This document shows, piece after piece, positions 17,880 to 26,954 of a stretch of 64,000 nucleotides of DNA. Position 1 is the stretch's first letter. Each line of letters begins with the position of its first letter. A program made the translations under genes and the position numbers. Source of the DNA: Marinisporobacter balticus (lineage in GTDB: Bacteria; Bacillota; Clostridia; Peptostreptococcales; Thermotaleaceae). The stretch lies in assembly GCF_004345705.1 (NCBI RefSeq), contig NZ_SLWV01000015.1, positions 1 through 64,000 on the forward strand. Direction: 5' to 3'. Below the pieces are notes generated by a model. It was not told the origin of the DNA and made no database searches. It saw only the letters and a list, made by a program, of their open reading frames with translations.

Positions 17880-20351
17880 TTACATAACACCTCTAAAAAA
17901 GTGCCCCTTTGTCAATCCTTGTTCTTTCATATTTTTAATAAAATCTTTTGTTTCTTGACTTTGTTCTTTATTGCCTTCCAACGTATTTTTTATTGTTTTC
18001 ATATACGCTTTTAGTGTACTTACAATTTCTTTCTCATCTTCCGTTGTAAATTGTATGCGCATATGGCGTATTCCACCATCCATAAGTTCTTTGATCGATT
18101 CAATTAAACAGAGTTTTTGTGCATTTAATATTTGTATTCTACAATTTGAATCTCTTACAATAGGAAAAGTCATCCCTAATGGATCTTTTAATCCAAATTG
18201 ATTATTTTTGCAAAGGTTACAATGCTTCTGCCCATCTTTTAACATAGTCGAAATAGGACAATACTTGCTAATCATCAATGGTAGATTTCCATGTACAATC
18301 ACTTCACAAGGAAGTTCAGACTGCTTTATTATCTCTTTTATTTGTTTTAATGTTAACTCGGGGGATAATGTAATTTCTTCTACATTCATCTCTTTTAAGC
18401 ATTCAATCGATCCATTATTAAATACATTTAACGAAAAATCTGTAATGATCTTTATATCTTTAAAATCTTTCAACATATTTAATACCCCTAAATTTGAAGC
18501 CATCAACCCGCTAAGCTTTTCTAACGTATGCATTTTTTTATTGATATTCACCAGTTCTACATCCTCTGTAATTCTTGAAAAAGTTGGAATTAGCGGGGTA
18601 TTGTATGGTTCTGCAATTTTTAAAGCTTCATCTATGGTAGCAATATCACTATAATAGATTCGATCTATATGAAATTTCAATACAGCCTTCAGCTGGATAA
18701 TATTATTTACATATACCCTTAACCCTATATGTTCAGACTTTATTCCCTGCTTATTTTTAATCCATGTTTTTGTTTTTTCATAAAAAGCTTTTAAGTCAAT
18801 ATTTTCTCTATGGTTATGATTTTCTCTTAATTGATTCATTTTTTCTATCACATTTCTTCTTAAATTGTTTAATTGTCCAATAGAAATTGCTACCCCTTGA
18901 TCTAATTGCATCTCTAATGTTTTTAGTTCATAAGGTGTATTTCCTAATTTTGCAATCTGTTCACTAATTCGCTCCTCTGTAATGGATGTTTTTAATGCTT
19001 CTTGGACAATATATTCTCCCTTTTCTTCTATATAATTCCCATCATCATCCCATAACAAAAGTTCTATTGCATGATCTAATTTTCCTTTGAATTTTCCATA
19101 TAGAGCGATCTTTTTATCCTTTTTTTCATAAGTTTCTTTTGCACGCTTAAGCAATGCACTATCAGAAGTTTTATATACAGGACTATCTTTTAAAACAGTT
19201 TTATTGAACTTAATTTCAATAATTTCTCCATGATTTGCAGTCTCTTTCTTTTCCCCTTTTTTAAATATGTTCTCTACAATCGTTCCGGGGTTATCCCCTT
19301 TTCTAGACCAAATTTCGATTCCATCTCCTTTTGAAAGAAATCCTTCTAATTTAATCTTTACTTTCCTTTTATTTTTATCATAATCTATCACTTTGCCAAT
19401 CTTTATTCCTCTATTCCCAGGCTTCATAAAGTTCATAATCTTATTCCCTGTTTCTGCTAGTATGTATCCTTTTGTAAATCTTCTATTAAATATCTGTTTT
19501 ACATCATTGGATATTTGAGCATCTATTTCTGGTTTTCCTTTGTTTAAAATATATTGATCGATTGCTTTTCGATAAGCATTTACAACGGTTGCAACATATT
19601 CTGCTCTTTTCATTCTTCCTTCAATTTTAAGGGATTTTATACCTGTATCTAAGACCTCATCTATGTTTTCAAGTGTATTTAAATCCCTAGGACTTAATAA
19701 ATAGTCTCCTAATGGACTGCTTATTTTTTTTCCACTGTGCATATCTATTAAATCATATGTTTTTCTACAAGGTTGGGCACATCTTCCTCGATTGCCACTT
19801 CTCCCACCAATCATACTACTCATAAGACATTGACCAGAATAACTAACACATAGTGCTCCATGGACAAATACTTCTATATCTATTTTGCTGTTTTTTCTCA
19901 CCCATTCAATTTCTTCTTTTGACATTTCACGGGCCAATACTGCCCTTTGAAAACTCATATCCTCTAATTGCTTTACCCCCTGAAGATTATGTACAGACAT
20001 TTGAGTACTCCCATGCATTTCAAAATCAGGTAATAGTTCCTTTACAAATTTAGCTATACCTAAATCTTGTACAATGATTGCATCCACATCTATATTATAC
20101 AGGAATGCCAAATATTTTCCTAATTCTATCAATTCTTGATTGGATACTAACGTATTTACTGTAACAAATACTTTTACACCTCTTATATGACAATATGCTA
20201 CTGCCTCTTTTAAAACTTCATCATCAAAATTCTTTGCATTTTGTCGTGCACTAAATAATGTGCCTCCTAGATATACAGCATCTGCTCCATTTTGCACTGC
20301 AGCCTCTAATGCTTCAAAGCTCCCAACGGGTGCTAATAATTCTATTTCCAT
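17880..20351 (-). CDS. U32 family peptidase with C-terminal DUF3656-type region
   Basis: An 823-residue protein. The N-terminal 330 residues form the U32 (collagenase-like) TIM-barrel, opening with ELLAPVGSFEALEAAVQNGADAVYLGG-like sequence and carrying the family signature EVFVHGALCVSYSGQCLMSS (about 160-179) and the cysteine-rich GNRGRCAQPCR. The middle and C-terminal parts match the long form with a DUF3656 domain and a second barrel-like part with CPISTMLKDGQKHCNLC. Related U32 proteins (RlhA, TrhP, UbiU/V) are hydroxylation or iron-sulfur factors, so RNA hydroxylation is as likely as proteolysis. AGGAGATGATT precedes the ATG. Confidence 0.9.
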   Translation of the reverse strand: MEIELLAPVGSFEALEAAVQNGADAVYLGGTLFSARQNAKNFDDEVLKEAVAYCHIRGVKVFVTVNTLVSNQELIELGKYLAFLYNIDVDAIIVQDLGIAKFVKELLPDFEMHGSTQMSVHNLQGVKQLEDMSFQRAVLAREMSKEEIEWVRKNSKIDIEVFVHGALCVSYSGQCLMSSMIGGRSGNRGRCAQPCRKTYDLIDMHSGKKISSPLGDYLLSPRDLNTLENIDEVLDTGIKSLKIEGRMKRAEYVATVVNAYRKAIDQYILNKGKPEIDAQISNDVKQIFNRRFTKGYILAETGNKIMNFMKPGNRGIKIGKVIDYDKNKRKVKIKLEGFLSKGDGIEIWSRKGDNPGTIVENIFKKGEKKETANHGEIIEIKFNKTVLKDSPVYKTSDSALLKRAKETYEKKDKKIALYGKFKGKLDHAIELLLWDDDGNYIEEKGEYIVQEALKTSITEERISEQIAKLGNTPYELKTLEMQLDQGVAISIGQLNNLRRNVIEKMNQLRENHNHRENIDLKAFYEKTKTWIKNKQGIKSEHIGLRVYVNNIIQLKAVLKFHIDRIYYSDIATIDEALKIAEPYNTPLIPTFSRITEDVELVNINKKMHTLEKLSGLMASNLGVLNMLKDFKDIKIITDFSLNVFNNGSIECLKEMNVEEITLSPELTLKQIKEIIKQSELPCEVIVHGNLPLMISKYCPISTMLKDGQKHCNLCKNNQFGLKDPLGMTFPIVRDSNCRIQILNAQKLCLIESIKELMDGGIRHMRIQFTTEDEKEIVSTLKAYMKTIKNTLEGNKEQSQETKDFIKNMKEQGLTKGHFFRGVM

Positions 20352-20388
20352 ATAATCATCTCCTGTAAGAAAATATTGCTTAAATAAA

Positions 20389-20418
20389 AAAGTAGTAATA
20401 TTATTATATCACTACTTT
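20389..20418 (-). terminator. Terminator after zapA
   Basis: AAAGTAGT (20389-20396) pairs with ACTACTTT (20411-20418). On the minus strand the stem runs into TTTTTTATTT. It separates zapA from the U32 peptidase gene. Confidence 0.65.
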
Positions 20419-20446
20419 CATCATATCATTAGAAAGATTTTACTAA

Positions 20447-21010
20447 TTATTCCTTTTCATCAAACGTTTCAATAAAACTATCTAACTCTTTTCTAGCTTG
20501 TACATATTTTATTTGACTATCAAAAATCTTGTTTTTGAGTTTTTCATTTTCTTTCATTGTTTTTTCTAATTCCTTTTCTTTTAAATTCAGTGTCGCCTCC
20601 AATGCCTCCATTTTTTTTAATAATTGTTCCCACTCATCCTGTTTTGGATTACTTTTTTTTTCTTCTTCCAACGCTTCAATTGTTTCAATATATTCCATTT
20701 CCTTGGTTTTAAAAGCTGTAAGGGTTGCTGCCAATTGATTTCTAGTTTGCTCCAACTCTTCTAACGGCTTCATTGCTTGCGCTTTTATTGCTTCCTTTTC
20801 TTCCTGAATTTTAAAATATTCATCTGCTATATTAAGGGAAGTTAAAACTGCTGTCATTGCAGTACTTAATACTTTTCCATTCTTTGAAATATATACCATC
20901 TTGTCATCCACATAATTTGCAACTTTTTGCATGTATTCCCTAGATTCCTGTCCAACCATTGTATATTCTTGTCCATATATTCTAACAATCACTTTGTTTT
21001 TATTACTCAT
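20447..21010 (-). CDS. zapA: Cell division protein ZapA
   Basis: A 187-residue protein. The N-terminal 85 residues are a ZapA domain (KVIVRIYGQEYTMVGQESRE, then VANYVDDKM, then AVLTSLNIADEYF). The remaining 100 residues are an acidic coiled coil, longer than in the 85-residue B. subtilis ZapA but common in Clostridia. ZapA bundles FtsZ filaments at the division site. GAGGAG precedes the ATG. In relatives zapA lies close to pheT; here the two are 26 kb apart, with the glycan island between them. Confidence 0.9.
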   Translation of the reverse strand: MSNKNKVIVRIYGQEYTMVGQESREYMQKVANYVDDKMVYISKNGKVLSTAMTAVLTSLNIADEYFKIQEEKEAIKAQAMKPLEELEQTRNQLAATLTAFKTKEMEYIETIEALEEEKKSNPKQDEWEQLLKKMEALEATLNLKEKELEKTMKENEKLKNKIFDSQIKYVQARKELDSFIETFDEKE

Positions 21011-21238
21011 CCATATCTCTCCTCTTAAATAATTGGAGTCCTATATATATAAATTCTTTAGAAAACTATAATTTCCTTCTTGTTTTTATCGAATGCTCAT
21101 TTATTTAACTGAATTTATTCTATATAACCTATTATATTATATCTTAGTCATGAAATAAATACTATAGGAGCCCTAAATTCGTTTATTTTTTGAACATTCT
21201 ACATTTCTGATTTTAGGTATGTATCCTTGAATTTTCGA

Positions 21239-21266
21239 ACCTTCTTCTGTCTGTTAGCATACTATA
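21239..21266 (+). promoter_or_regulatory. Candidate sigma-K promoter of the DNRLRE gene
   Basis: AC at 21239-21240, then 17 bp, then CATACTATA at 21258-21266, which fits the sigma-K pattern AC-N16/17-CATANNNTA exactly. It lies about 75 bp before the start codon. The rest of the gap 21011-21342 shows no coding sequence. Confidence 0.5.
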
Positions 21267-21342
21267 TAATTGAATAAGAACCTTAGCATGCTTGAAGAAA
21301 ACTACTACAATATTTTCATATTAGATGGAGGAGGTAACATTT

Positions 21343-22197
21343 ATGAGTTCTGTAAACATATTCCCACAAGTAGATACAGCTCAAATCAGTTCTTATGAAC
21401 CAAATAAAGTATTTGGTTCATGTAAAGATATGTACTTAGGAAGAAAAGATATAAATACCCGCTTTCGAATGCTCTTTAAATTTCCCATTACATCCATCCC
21501 TGATGAATGTATGATTTTAAAAGCTGTCCTTAGAATCTATGTTCAGTTTGCTGGAATGCTCATTCCTAGTTTCTTTACCCCTTATGCATTAAAAGAAGAT
21601 TGGCATAAACAAACCGTTACATGGAATAACCAACCTTTTTTTCATCCGAATGTATCAGGAGATACAACGATTATAAAAAGAGTGGATTGTCATTATTTCA
21701 ATATCACAAAAATGGTTGCAAAGTGGTATGAGCATGAAATAATGAACTATGGATTAATTATAAAAAATGAAGAGTTACTGGATGGAACATGCAAACGCGT
21801 TAACACAGTTTTAAATTCTGATTTGGCCCCTAGGGTAGAAATAACCTATGCTCAAAAATCTAAAATCAATATTGTTCCTACACGCTTTGTTTCAGGAATA
21901 GAAGTAATGGATACAGATGAGCTTTACAGCTTTTCATCTACAATAAATACATCTCTTACAACAACAATTACCTGTCACATCGAAAATTTAGAAAACAAGC
22001 CCGTAGAAGTAAAATATCAAATGAGTCCTAATGGGATTGATTTTGTTGATGATTGTAGTTCGCCTAGAATCACACCAGCTAATGGAATGATTCTATTTGT
22101 TCCTTGTTCATTTGCAAAATATGGGAGAATTGCAGCAAGAAATGTACATTCTGGAGAAACATCAAAAATCAAAATATGGTATCAAGCGCAAGAATAA
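21343..22197 (+). CDS. DNRLRE-domain protein with C-terminal DUF6385-like domain
   Basis: A 284-residue protein without a signal peptide. Residues 1-170 are a DNRLRE domain, a beta-sandwich seen on surface proteins, with FRMLFKFPITSIPDE and the hallmark TVTWNNQP (about 98-105). Residues about 175-284 match the DUF6385-type beta domain, with NLENKPVEVKYQMSPNG and FAKYGRIAAR. The start is the ATG at 21343, after GGAGGAGGTAACATTT. It is the first rightward gene of the island. The candidate sigma-K promoter and the absence of an export signal fit a mother-cell protein deposited on the spore surface; this is inferred. Confidence 0.75.
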   Translation: MSSVNIFPQVDTAQISSYEPNKVFGSCKDMYLGRKDINTRFRMLFKFPITSIPDECMILKAVLRIYVQFAGMLIPSFFTPYALKEDWHKQTVTWNNQPFFHPNVSGDTTIIKRVDCHYFNITKMVAKWYEHEIMNYGLIIKNEELLDGTCKRVNTVLNSDLAPRVEITYAQKSKINIVPTRFVSGIEVMDTDELYSFSSTINTSLTTTITCHIENLENKPVEVKYQMSPNGIDFVDDCSSPRITPANGMILFVPCSFAKYGRIAARNVHSGETSKIKIWYQAQE

Positions 22198-22223
22198 CGC
22201 CTTTTTAAATCATTTAAAAAATA

Positions 22224-22255
22224 AAACTAGGCACATTTTATTTCGTGCCTAGTTT
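22224..22255. terminator. Bidirectional terminator between converging DNRLRE genes
   Basis: AAACTAGGCAC (22224-22234) pairs perfectly with GTGCCTAGTTT (22245-22255), with A- and T-rich flanks. It overlaps the stop codon of the leftward gene. Confidence 0.85.
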
Positions 22256-24028
22256 ATTTTTTAAAAAGATTTTTTTCATCATATTGAGCCCTTCATAATC
22301 TATTTGATCAAAAAGCTTTATGCTTCTTGCAAATTCTTCATAAGCTATGTTATCAAGTCCATGATGATAGTACAGCTTAGCAAGTCTTAATAAAACTTCA
22401 TCATTTTCAATAAGATTCAACAGCTGTAATGATTTTTCAAAGTTTTCAGGAGATGTAGCTTCAATAATAATATTTAACAATTCAAAAATAATATCTGTGA
22501 ATTGTTTAGATTCTTCTTGATCATCACTAATAATTTCATAGTTTTTTCCTTCTAATGTATTTTTCAGAGCATAATATACCTTTCTTGTATTGTTGTTTTC
22601 AGGATTTCTAACCATATTCAAAAGCTTAGTAGCATTGTACATATTGCCACTTAATATTTCACATAATACCATCTTATAAATAGCCTTTTCATAAAGTTCT
22701 CCTTTTTTTATCTTTTCAAAGGTTTTGTAACTTTCTTTATAGTTTTTCAAGAAAAGTAGACACATTCCTTTTCGATAAAAATGTTTAGAAGAAAACCCTA
22801 TCATTTCTTCTGCTTTTATAAGATATTCATAGGCTATCTCATACTTTCTTTGCTCAAAATACACATCTGCAAGAGTAATATACTCTTTTCCATCTAAATT
22901 TGTTCCAAAAAAACTTTCCAATTTTTCTTTTATATCATTTATGTCTCTTTGCTCATTGAATAATATTTTCATAATTGTATGGAGAGGGTCTATAAATTTA
23001 GGATTTACTTGAAGTACCTTTTTGCAGTAATGATAACATTCATCATAATCTTTTAGTTCATAGTAAATTTGTGCTAAAGCATCATATGCTCTAAAACTTC
23101 CTGCCCCTTCAATAAAATTCAGATATATAGGAGATTCTCCCATATCTAAACATTTATTAAATTCCTTTATTGCTAAAGAAATTTTATTCTGCTTATAGTA
23201 CAAGGTTGCCCTTAAAAATATTAAATCCGTAAAATCTGAATAGTATTCAAGCCCTTGATCTATAATTTTTAATCCTTCCTCATACCTTTCCAGTTGATCT
23301 AATGTCTTTACCATCCTAAATAATAATTTTGGACTGTATTTTTCTTTCGGTATGAATTTTTCAAAACCTTCTTTATAATATTCATATGCGTTTTTGTAAT
23401 CCCTATCCTCAAAGTATTTATTTCCCATATTATAAAAAATTACAGGATTTATATTTTTGTTTTCTATATTTTTTGTCACAATTGTCTTATCTTTTTCCTC
23501 AAATTTATTAAACTCTATCTGAAGCTTTGGTATATATATTTCATCATCATTATCTTTGCTGTAGAAGGCTACCATAGGGTTGCTATTTTCATCTGAAGCT
23601 TTTACTAATAACCCATAGTTAGGATAAATCCTACAGTACCAATCATTAAAAAGCTTTGTTATATCTACTTTGACATAGGTATTTATTTCCTCATTTATTG
23701 TAAAGGCTTGGTATAAAACTTCATCAATAATTGGTTGATTTGCATAGTTTACAGTATTTTCTTCAAACCCTTCTGTCATTCTATAAATTTGAAACTCTTT
23801 TTTGCAGGATGGATTATCATTACGAACAATATACAAGTGAAGTTCTACCTTATTTACCCTTCCTATCCCTTCTAAAGCTGGCAAATCAAAATATAGCAAA
23901 CTTCTATAGATAGAATGCTTCATATATTTCCCAACAAATAAAGCATAATAATCTCCATAGTTTTCATAGGGCATAGAACTGTTAATAGCAGCATCTTTGA
24001 AAGGACTTTGTTCTATTATTTTTATCAT
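22238..24028 (-). CDS. DNRLRE-domain protein with TPR repeats
   Basis: A 596-residue protein. Residues 1-170 are a DNRLRE-like domain (RSLLYFDLPAL, then EENTVNYANQP). Residues about 190-596 are TPR repeats. The TPR part is closely similar to the C-terminal part of the neighbouring glycosyltransferase; both share ENDEVLLRLAK near their ends and similar LDQLERYEEGLK/LEELHRHDEELK segments. No signal peptide is seen. The ATG at 24028 follows GGGTGAAT; a GTG two codons earlier lies inside this site. It is 48 bp downstream of the glycosyltransferase gene and probably co-transcribed. It may be an acceptor, scaffold or chaperone for surface glycosylation (inferred). Confidence 0.75.
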   Translation of the reverse strand: MIKIIEQSPFKDAAINSSMPYENYGDYYALFVGKYMKHSIYRSLLYFDLPALEGIGRVNKVELHLYIVRNDNPSCKKEFQIYRMTEGFEENTVNYANQPIIDEVLYQAFTINEEINTYVKVDITKLFNDWYCRIYPNYGLLVKASDENSNPMVAFYSKDNDDEIYIPKLQIEFNKFEEKDKTIVTKNIENKNINPVIFYNMGNKYFEDRDYKNAYEYYKEGFEKFIPKEKYSPKLLFRMVKTLDQLERYEEGLKIIDQGLEYYSDFTDLIFLRATLYYKQNKISLAIKEFNKCLDMGESPIYLNFIEGAGSFRAYDALAQIYYELKDYDECYHYCKKVLQVNPKFIDPLHTIMKILFNEQRDINDIKEKLESFFGTNLDGKEYITLADVYFEQRKYEIAYEYLIKAEEMIGFSSKHFYRKGMCLLFLKNYKESYKTFEKIKKGELYEKAIYKMVLCEILSGNMYNATKLLNMVRNPENNNTRKVYYALKNTLEGKNYEIISDDQEESKQFTDIIFELLNIIIEATSPENFEKSLQLLNLIENDEVLLRLAKLYYHHGLDNIAYEEFARSIKLFDQIDYEGLNMMKKIFLKNKLGTK

Positions 24029-24076
24029 ATTCACCCACTCACTTTATAGTTTTGTATTATTATACGCATCAAACTT

Positions 24077-25879
24077 TTAGGTTGTTACTGTCATAGGGGT
24101 ATCTAGTATATTTTTCATCATTTCCACACCTTCTTTATCTATTCTGTCAAACATCTTTATAGACCTTATAAATTCTTGGTATGCTAAATTATAATGTCCA
24201 TTATTATAGTAATGCTTTGCAAGTCTTAACAAAACTTCATCGTTTTCAATGAGATTTAATAGCTGTAATGCTTTTTCAAACATTTCTGGTGTTGCTACTT
24301 TAATAATAATATCCAATAGCATAAAAATATTATTTGCGAATTGCTTTGACTCTTCTTTATCATTACTAATGATCTCACATTCCATATCTTCCACTAAATT
24401 TTTAAAGGATTTAAAAACAATATAATTTTTATTCTTAAAATTCTTTGCAATATGAAGTAACTTTTCAGCATTCTCCATATGATTAGAGAAAATCTCACAT
24501 AAAATCATTTTATATATAGCCTGTTCATAACGGATTCCTTCTTCAATTTTTTCAAAATTTTTATAAGCTTCTTCATAATTCTTAAGGTGAAACTGGCTCA
24601 TTCCTACATAATAATCTAAATTTTGATCTGTTTTCAAAATTTCTTGTGCCTTTAAGAAATATTCAAGCGCAACACGATATTTTCTCATTCCAAAGAATAT
24701 ATCCCCCAGTTTCGTATATGCACCTACATTTAACCTCTCCCCAAAGAATTTCTCTAATGTAGCCTTTGTTACATCTATGGTTCTTCCTTTTTTCACTAAA
24801 ATCTCAGCAATTCTATAAAGAGGCATATAAAAATTAGGCTTTGCCTTAATTGTTTCTATATAATAGTAATAAGCATCATCATAATCTCCAAGTTCAGAAT
24901 GAATTTCTCCTAATGCATAATAAGCCCTATAACCACCTACATCATTAATATTATATTGATCTAAAGGTGGCTCTCCCATCTCTATACACTTTTTAAATCC
25001 TTTAATAGCTAATGAATATTTTTTTTGTCTATGAAATAAACATGCTCTTATATACTCTAAATCTGTAAATTTAGGATAATACTGCAGTCCAGTATTTAAC
25101 ATTTTCAGTTCTTCATCATGCCTATGCAATTCCTCTAAAGTAATAATCATCTTTAATAATAGTTTTGGGCAATAAGCAAGATTTGGCATAAAATTTTCAT
25201 ATGCTTTTTTGAAACATGCAAGGGCTTTTTCAAATTTTCTAAGTCTAAGATATTCATTTCCCATATTATACAAGTGAAAATTATGATTTGGATCATTTTC
25301 TAAAAGTTTCTCTAAAATTTTCATATTTCTACTAGGTTTATCCTTTTTTATTGCAACTTTGATTAAATATCCATAATGATAAACGATTATTTTTTCTGTT
25401 TTTACCTTGTTTCCTTTAATAGGATTTATGCTGTTATATAACTGTTCATGGATTGCGCCCATATATTTATATCCCTTATGGTTTCTTATTAATCGAATAT
25501 TTAAATTGTTAACAGTTTCTAGCCCTGGTGTATTTCCAACATAACTCAATGTTTGAAAAAGAAATACATCTATGTCGCGATTATTCAATAATGAAAGAAC
25601 TTTATTTTTATCAGAAGCACTTAACTCCTCATCTGCATCCATTGTCATAATCCAATCGCCTTTTGCTTGTTCTAATGAAAAATTTTTTGCATCACTAAAA
25701 TTATCATTCCACTCAAAATGAAACACTTTTGCTCCATAGCTTTTCGCTATTTTTATCGTATCATCCGTAGAACCTGTATCTACAATGATCATTTCATCTA
25801 CAATATCCTTTATGCTTTCGAGACATCTTGGAAGATTATCTTCTTCATTTTTCACAATCATACATAAGCTTAATAGCAA
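24077..25879 (-). CDS. Family 2 glycosyltransferase with C-terminal TPR repeats
   Basis: A 600-residue protein. The N-terminal 240 residues are a GT-A fold of family GT2 (SLCMIVKNEEDNLPRCLESI, VDTGSTDDT at about 36-44 and the metal-binding MDADEEL near 79-85), the SunS-like TPR-containing type. About 350 residues of TPR repeats follow. Some proteins of this type, such as SunS, glycosylate peptides. The start appears to be TTG at 25879, with GGAGGGGG seven bases upstream; no ATG precedes the conserved first strand. The gene follows the repeat-protein gene by 58 bp with a non-terminating hairpin between, so one transcript is likely. Confidence 0.85.
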   Translation of the reverse strand: MLLSLCMIVKNEEDNLPRCLESIKDIVDEMIIVDTGSTDDTIKIAKSYGAKVFHFEWNDNFSDAKNFSLEQAKGDWIMTMDADEELSASDKNKVLSLLNNRDIDVFLFQTLSYVGNTPGLETVNNLNIRLIRNHKGYKYMGAIHEQLYNSINPIKGNKVKTEKIIVYHYGYLIKVAIKKDKPSRNMKILEKLLENDPNHNFHLYNMGNEYLRLRKFEKALACFKKAYENFMPNLAYCPKLLLKMIITLEELHRHDEELKMLNTGLQYYPKFTDLEYIRACLFHRQKKYSLAIKGFKKCIEMGEPPLDQYNINDVGGYRAYYALGEIHSELGDYDDAYYYYIETIKAKPNFYMPLYRIAEILVKKGRTIDVTKATLEKFFGERLNVGAYTKLGDIFFGMRKYRVALEYFLKAQEILKTDQNLDYYVGMSQFHLKNYEEAYKNFEKIEEGIRYEQAIYKMILCEIFSNHMENAEKLLHIAKNFKNKNYIVFKSFKNLVEDMECEIISNDKEESKQFANNIFMLLDIIIKVATPEMFEKALQLLNLIENDEVLLRLAKHYYNNGHYNLAYQEFIRSIKMFDRIDKEGVEMMKNILDTPMTVTT

Positions 25880-25904
25880 GTCTATCCCCCTCCTTCATAT
25901 ATAC

Positions 25905-25929
25905 GGCTATCGGAATAAATCCGATAGCC
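25905..25929 (-). other. Intercistronic hairpin
   Basis: GGCTATCGGA (25905-25914) pairs perfectly with TCCGATAGCC (25920-25929). No T run follows on the minus strand, so it is more likely an mRNA processing or stability element than a terminator. Confidence 0.5.
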
Positions 25930-25937
25930 AAGTTAGG

Positions 25938-26783
25938 TTAATTATGAGAATTATAATAAACTGATGCAGTAGCGCCTCCACTGCCTGCGGTCAGGTATAA
26001 TCTTGTGTATTTTAAGAATCTCTCTGGAACTAAGACAGTCGTAGAATTAGCAGTCATAACTGCACTAGTTGCATCATCTATAAAGTAACTGTTTGTAGTA
26101 GTTGGAGATATTTGCACAATTACAGTTGCTGCTCCTGATGAAGCTATATAGTATGAATACATATTTTTTTCAGAAGTATCCATACTTAGAACTGCAGCTG
26201 ATGCATCACCAGCTAAAACAACTACACTAGATGACTCTGTATAATCATTGCTTACAATTTTAACATCTACCGTATCTGTTACGTGAGTTACCGTATGAAC
26301 TGATGCTACATAATCTACTGTGTCTACGGAGCTTACATTTGCTACCTCATCTACTGTGTCTACTGAACTTACATTTGCTACCTCATCTACTGTGTCTACT
26401 GCTGCCACATAATCTACTGTGTCTACGGAGCTTACATTTACTACCTCATCTACTGTGTCTACGGAGCTTACATTTACTACCTCATCTACTGTGTCTACTG
26501 AACTTACATTTACTACCTCATCTACTGTGTCTACTGAACTTACATTTGCTACCTCATCTACTGTGTCTACTGCTGCCACATAATCTACCGTATCTACTGC
26601 TGCTACATAATTTACTGTATCTACAGTTGCTATATAACTGATTGTATTAATTGTGTCTAGATTACCAATCAGTATTTTACCACTAGAATCTACTGCTACA
26701 ACCCTTGTAGTGGTACCATCATTACCATATATCTCTGTTTTCAACTGCCTGGCAACATTATTGAATACAATATTATTAGGCAT
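25938..26783 (-). CDS. DUF6385 protein with Asp-Thr-Val repeat region
   Basis: A 281-residue protein. It opens with MPNNIVFNNVARQLKTEIYG, the usual start of DUF6385 proteins in Clostridia. Residues 55-162 hold ten tandem units of two kinds: 12-residue DTVDEVANVSSV (six copies with A/V variation) and 9-residue DTVDYVAAV (four copies). Residues about 170-281 are a beta-rich domain ending in RLYLTAGSGGATASVYYNSHN. No signal peptide is present. Every unit offers threonine and often serine, so it is a plausible glycosylation target of the adjacent transferases (inferred). GGAGGAGGAAC precedes the ATG, and a sigma-K-like promoter lies upstream. Confidence 0.75.
   Translation of the reverse strand: MPNNIVFNNVARQLKTEIYGNDGTTTRVVAVDSSGKILIGNLDTINTISYIATVDTVNYVAAVDTVDYVAAVDTVDEVANVSSVDTVDEVVNVSSVDTVDEVVNVSSVDTVDEVVNVSSVDTVDYVAAVDTVDEVANVSSVDTVDEVANVSSVDTVDYVASVHTVTHVTDTVDVKIVSNDYTESSSVVVLAGDASAAVLSMDTSEKNMYSYYIASSGAATVIVQISPTTTNSYFIDDATSAVMTANSTTVLVPERFLKYTRLYLTAGSGGATASVYYNSHN
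26298..26621 (-). repeat. In-frame tandem repeat of 36-bp and 27-bp units
   Basis: Ten contiguous units encode residues 55-162 of the DUF6385 protein: six of 36 bp and four of 27 bp. Sequence identity is high at DNA level, for example TCTACTGTGTCTAC recurs throughout on the plus strand. The units are multiples of three and keep the frame, so copy number can change by slippage or recombination without breaking the protein. Confidence 0.95.
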
Positions 26784-26840
26784 TTTGTTCCTCCTCCCTC
26801 GATTTTTTCTAGATTAGAAGTTGTCTCCTTAATCCTAATT

Positions 26841-26867
26841 TATATTATGTTAATTTAATACAAGTGT
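26841..26867 (-). promoter_or_regulatory. Candidate sigma-K promoter of the repeat-protein operon
   Basis: On the minus strand AC (26866-26867), 16 bp, CATAATATA (26841-26849): an exact fit to AC-N16/17-CATANNNTA. It lies about 60 bp upstream of the start codon. Confidence 0.5.
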
Positions 26868-26879
26868 TCCAAAGAACAC
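26864..26879. promoter_or_regulatory. Inverted repeat in the divergent promoter region
   Basis: GTGTTC-CAAA-GAACAC is a perfect inverted repeat overlapping the -35 of the leftward promoter and lying about 75 bp before the rightward rmlA gene. A related TGTTC-N6-GAACA occurs at 38514-38529. It may be a regulator site. Confidence 0.4.
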
Positions 26880-26954
26880 ACAAAAAAATATACTGTATTA
26901 GAGAACAAATAAAAAAGTTTTTAGATCAATAGATAACTAGGAGGAGATGTCGTA

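Noticed and set aside
26298..26621. Regular 36-bp repeats suggesting a CRISPR array
   Set aside because: The units are contiguous with no unique spacers, keep one reading frame, alternate with 27-bp units and encode a protein repeat; no cas genes are present.
26303..26641. Rightward Leu/His-rich reading frame across the repeat
   Set aside because: It is the antisense shadow of the repeat region, has no ribosome-binding site, and its composition follows from the coding strand.
26881..26897. Sigma-K-like promoter for the rmlA operon (TATACTGTA)
   Set aside because: No AC element lies 16-17 bp upstream, and the -10 has a mismatch; no confident promoter can be named for rmlA.
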